A stretch of DNA of 5,944 nucleotides from an uncultured bacterium (lineage in GTDB: Bacteria > Planctomycetota > UBA1135 > GCA-002686595). Each line of letters opens with the position of its first letter. Positions within the stretch are counted from its first letter, which is position 1. Both the position numbers and the translations under genes were made by a program. Of the stretch, positions 5,415 to 5,944 are shown in pieces. The notes below the pieces were generated by a model. That model was not told the origin of the DNA. It saw only the letters and a list, made by a program, of their open reading frames with translations, and made no database searches. The stretch is taken from assembly GCA_902826945.1 (NCBI GenBank), contig CADEGS010000252.1, forward strand, positions 1 to 5,944. Direction: 5' to 3'.

Positions 5415-5428
5415 GCGCCCCCGGGCGC
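5415..5428 (+). other. Small GC hairpin in the rpsM-rpsK gap
   Basis: GCGCCC (5415-5420) and GGGCGC (5423-5428) are perfect inverted repeats, leaving a 2-nt loop, or a 5-bp stem with a 4-nt loop if the innermost pair opens. There is no T run after it, so it is not an intrinsic terminator. It is in the longest intergenic gap of the window (25 nt), just before a weak rpsK ribosome-binding site (GAAG, 5432-5435). It may affect rpsK initiation, or it may be chance in GC-rich DNA. Confidence 0.35.
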
Positions 5429-5438
5429 CACGAAGACC

Positions 5439-5819
5439 ATGGCCAAGACCACCAAGAAGAAGGTCAAGCGCACCGTCGCCCGCGGCGTCGTGCACATCAA
5501 GGCGACCTTCAACAACACGCACGTCACGATCACCGACCAGAACGGCGACACGATCGCCTGGGGCGCGGCCGGCGCCGTCGGCTTCAAGGGCACGCGCAAG
5601 AGCACTCCCTACGCAGCGCAGCGCGCCGCCGACAAGGCCGCGACCGCCGCCAGCCGGCAGGGGATGAAGGAGGTCGAGGTGCGCGTGAAGGGCGTCGGAT
5701 CGGGCCGCGAGTCGGCCATCCGCGCGCTGTCCGCCTCCGGCCTCAAGGTGCTCTCGATCGAGGACGTCACGCCCCTGCCCCACAACGGATGCCGCGCGCG
5801 CAAGCGCCGCCGCGTCTGA
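5439..5819 (+). CDS. rpsK: 30S ribosomal protein S11
   Basis: S11 forms part of the platform of the small subunit, close to the mRNA exit channel and the E site. The product is 126 residues. After a Lys-rich N-terminus come [20 protein letters not shown] (18-37), [14 protein letters not shown] (48-61) and the signature [18 protein letters not shown] (85-102). The C-terminus reads [17 protein letters not shown], including N116-G117, the site equivalent to the isoaspartate position known in E. coli S11. The common PP after CR is replaced by AR. The ATG at 5439 has only a weak ribosome-binding site (GAAG, 5432-5435, 3 nt spacing) and follows a GC hairpin. The next gene, rpsD, starts 21 nt downstream. 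Confidence 0.97.
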   Translation: MAKTTKKKVKRTVARGVVHIKATFNNTHVTITDQNGDTIAWGAAGAVGFKGTRKSTPYAAQRAADKAATAASRQGMKEVEVRVKGVGSGRESAIRALSASGLKVLSIEDVTPLPHNGCRARKRRRV

Positions 5820-5840
5820 TCCCGAGCCCAGGAACCGCAC

Positions 5841-5944
5841 ATGGCCCGCTACATCGACAACAAGTGCAAGCTCTGCCGCCGAGAGGGCATGAAGCTCTTC
5901 CTCAAGGGGCAGCGCTGCTTCACCGACAAGTGCGCGATCTCGCG
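5841..5944 (+). CDS. rpsD: 30S ribosomal protein S4, N-terminal part (partial at window end)
   Basis: S4 nucleates small-subunit assembly on the 16S rRNA 5' domain and in several bacteria also controls translation of ribosomal-protein operons. Only the first 34 codons are visible: [19 protein letters not shown], then [15 protein letters not shown]. Four cysteines, C9, C12, C26 and C31, make the N-terminal zinc site of the C+ type of S4, as in Thermus; the E. coli protein lacks this site. AGGA (5830-5833) lies 7 nt before the ATG. Position right after rpsK matches the alpha operon order (rpsM, rpsK, rpsD, rpoA, rplQ), so rpoA is expected just outside the window. The RNA-binding S4 domain is not in view. 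Confidence 0.95.
   Translation, partial: MARYIDNKCKLCRREGMKLFLKGQRCFTDKCAIS

Noticed and set aside
5415..5428. Intrinsic terminator between rpsM and rpsK
   Set aside because: The stem is not followed by a T run, and it lies within an operon whose next genes are in the expected order.
4094..5605. 503-residue antisense open frame across adk, infA, rpmJ, rpsM and rpsK
   Set aside because: It is opposite five secure genes, has low-complexity Ala/Arg/Asp/Leu-rich composition typical of antisense frames in GC-rich DNA, and shows no recognisable domain.

Overview
The window is a segment of the bacterial spc and alpha ribosomal-protein gene cluster, all on the + strand and in the classic order: rplE (3' end), rpsN (zinc form), rpsH, rplF, rplR, rpsE, rplO, secY, adk, infA, rpmJ, rpsM, rpsK, rpsD (5' end). 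Fourteen protein genes fill it. Gaps range from a 1-nt overlap (infA/rpmJ) to 25 nt (rpsM/rpsK). No stretch near 300 bases lacks a gene. I see no tRNA, rRNA, mobile element, repeat, CRISPR array, intrinsic terminator or convincing internal promoter.

The DNA is GC-rich, with nearly all third codon positions G or C, so long spurious ORFs occur in other frames and on the - strand. Protein wording suggests a member of the Planctomycetota/PVC group or a related uncultured lineage. The clues are S13 starting [22 protein letters not shown]5 with RSAAVVKGGRRF and GSTNPINLVKAT, SecY with LLRIPETRK and YRLGFHIPIPG, and the missing rpmD. This placement is an inference from remembered family patterns, not a tree; the confidence is moderate.

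Layout: 1-2680 encodes large- and small-subunit ribosomal proteins of the spc block (L5, S14, S8, L6, L18, S5, L15). Then follow SecY, the core of the protein-export channel (2688-4010), and adenylate kinase (4013-4657). Initiation factor IF-1 and L36 come next (4661-5016), then the start of the alpha block with S13, S11 and S4 (5030 to the end). Together these couple ribosome assembly, translation initiation, nucleotide balance and membrane protein insertion in one transcription unit.

This is mostly an ordinary housekeeping region; I found no undescribed system. Points worth a second look are the missing rpmD and map, several stop codons fused to the next gene's Shine-Dalgarno sequence, no TAA stop in 13 genes, cysteines at several usually non-cysteine positions in ribosomal proteins, no room for an S4-type leader before rpsM, a small hairpin between rpsM and rpsK, and odd codon use in rpmJ.
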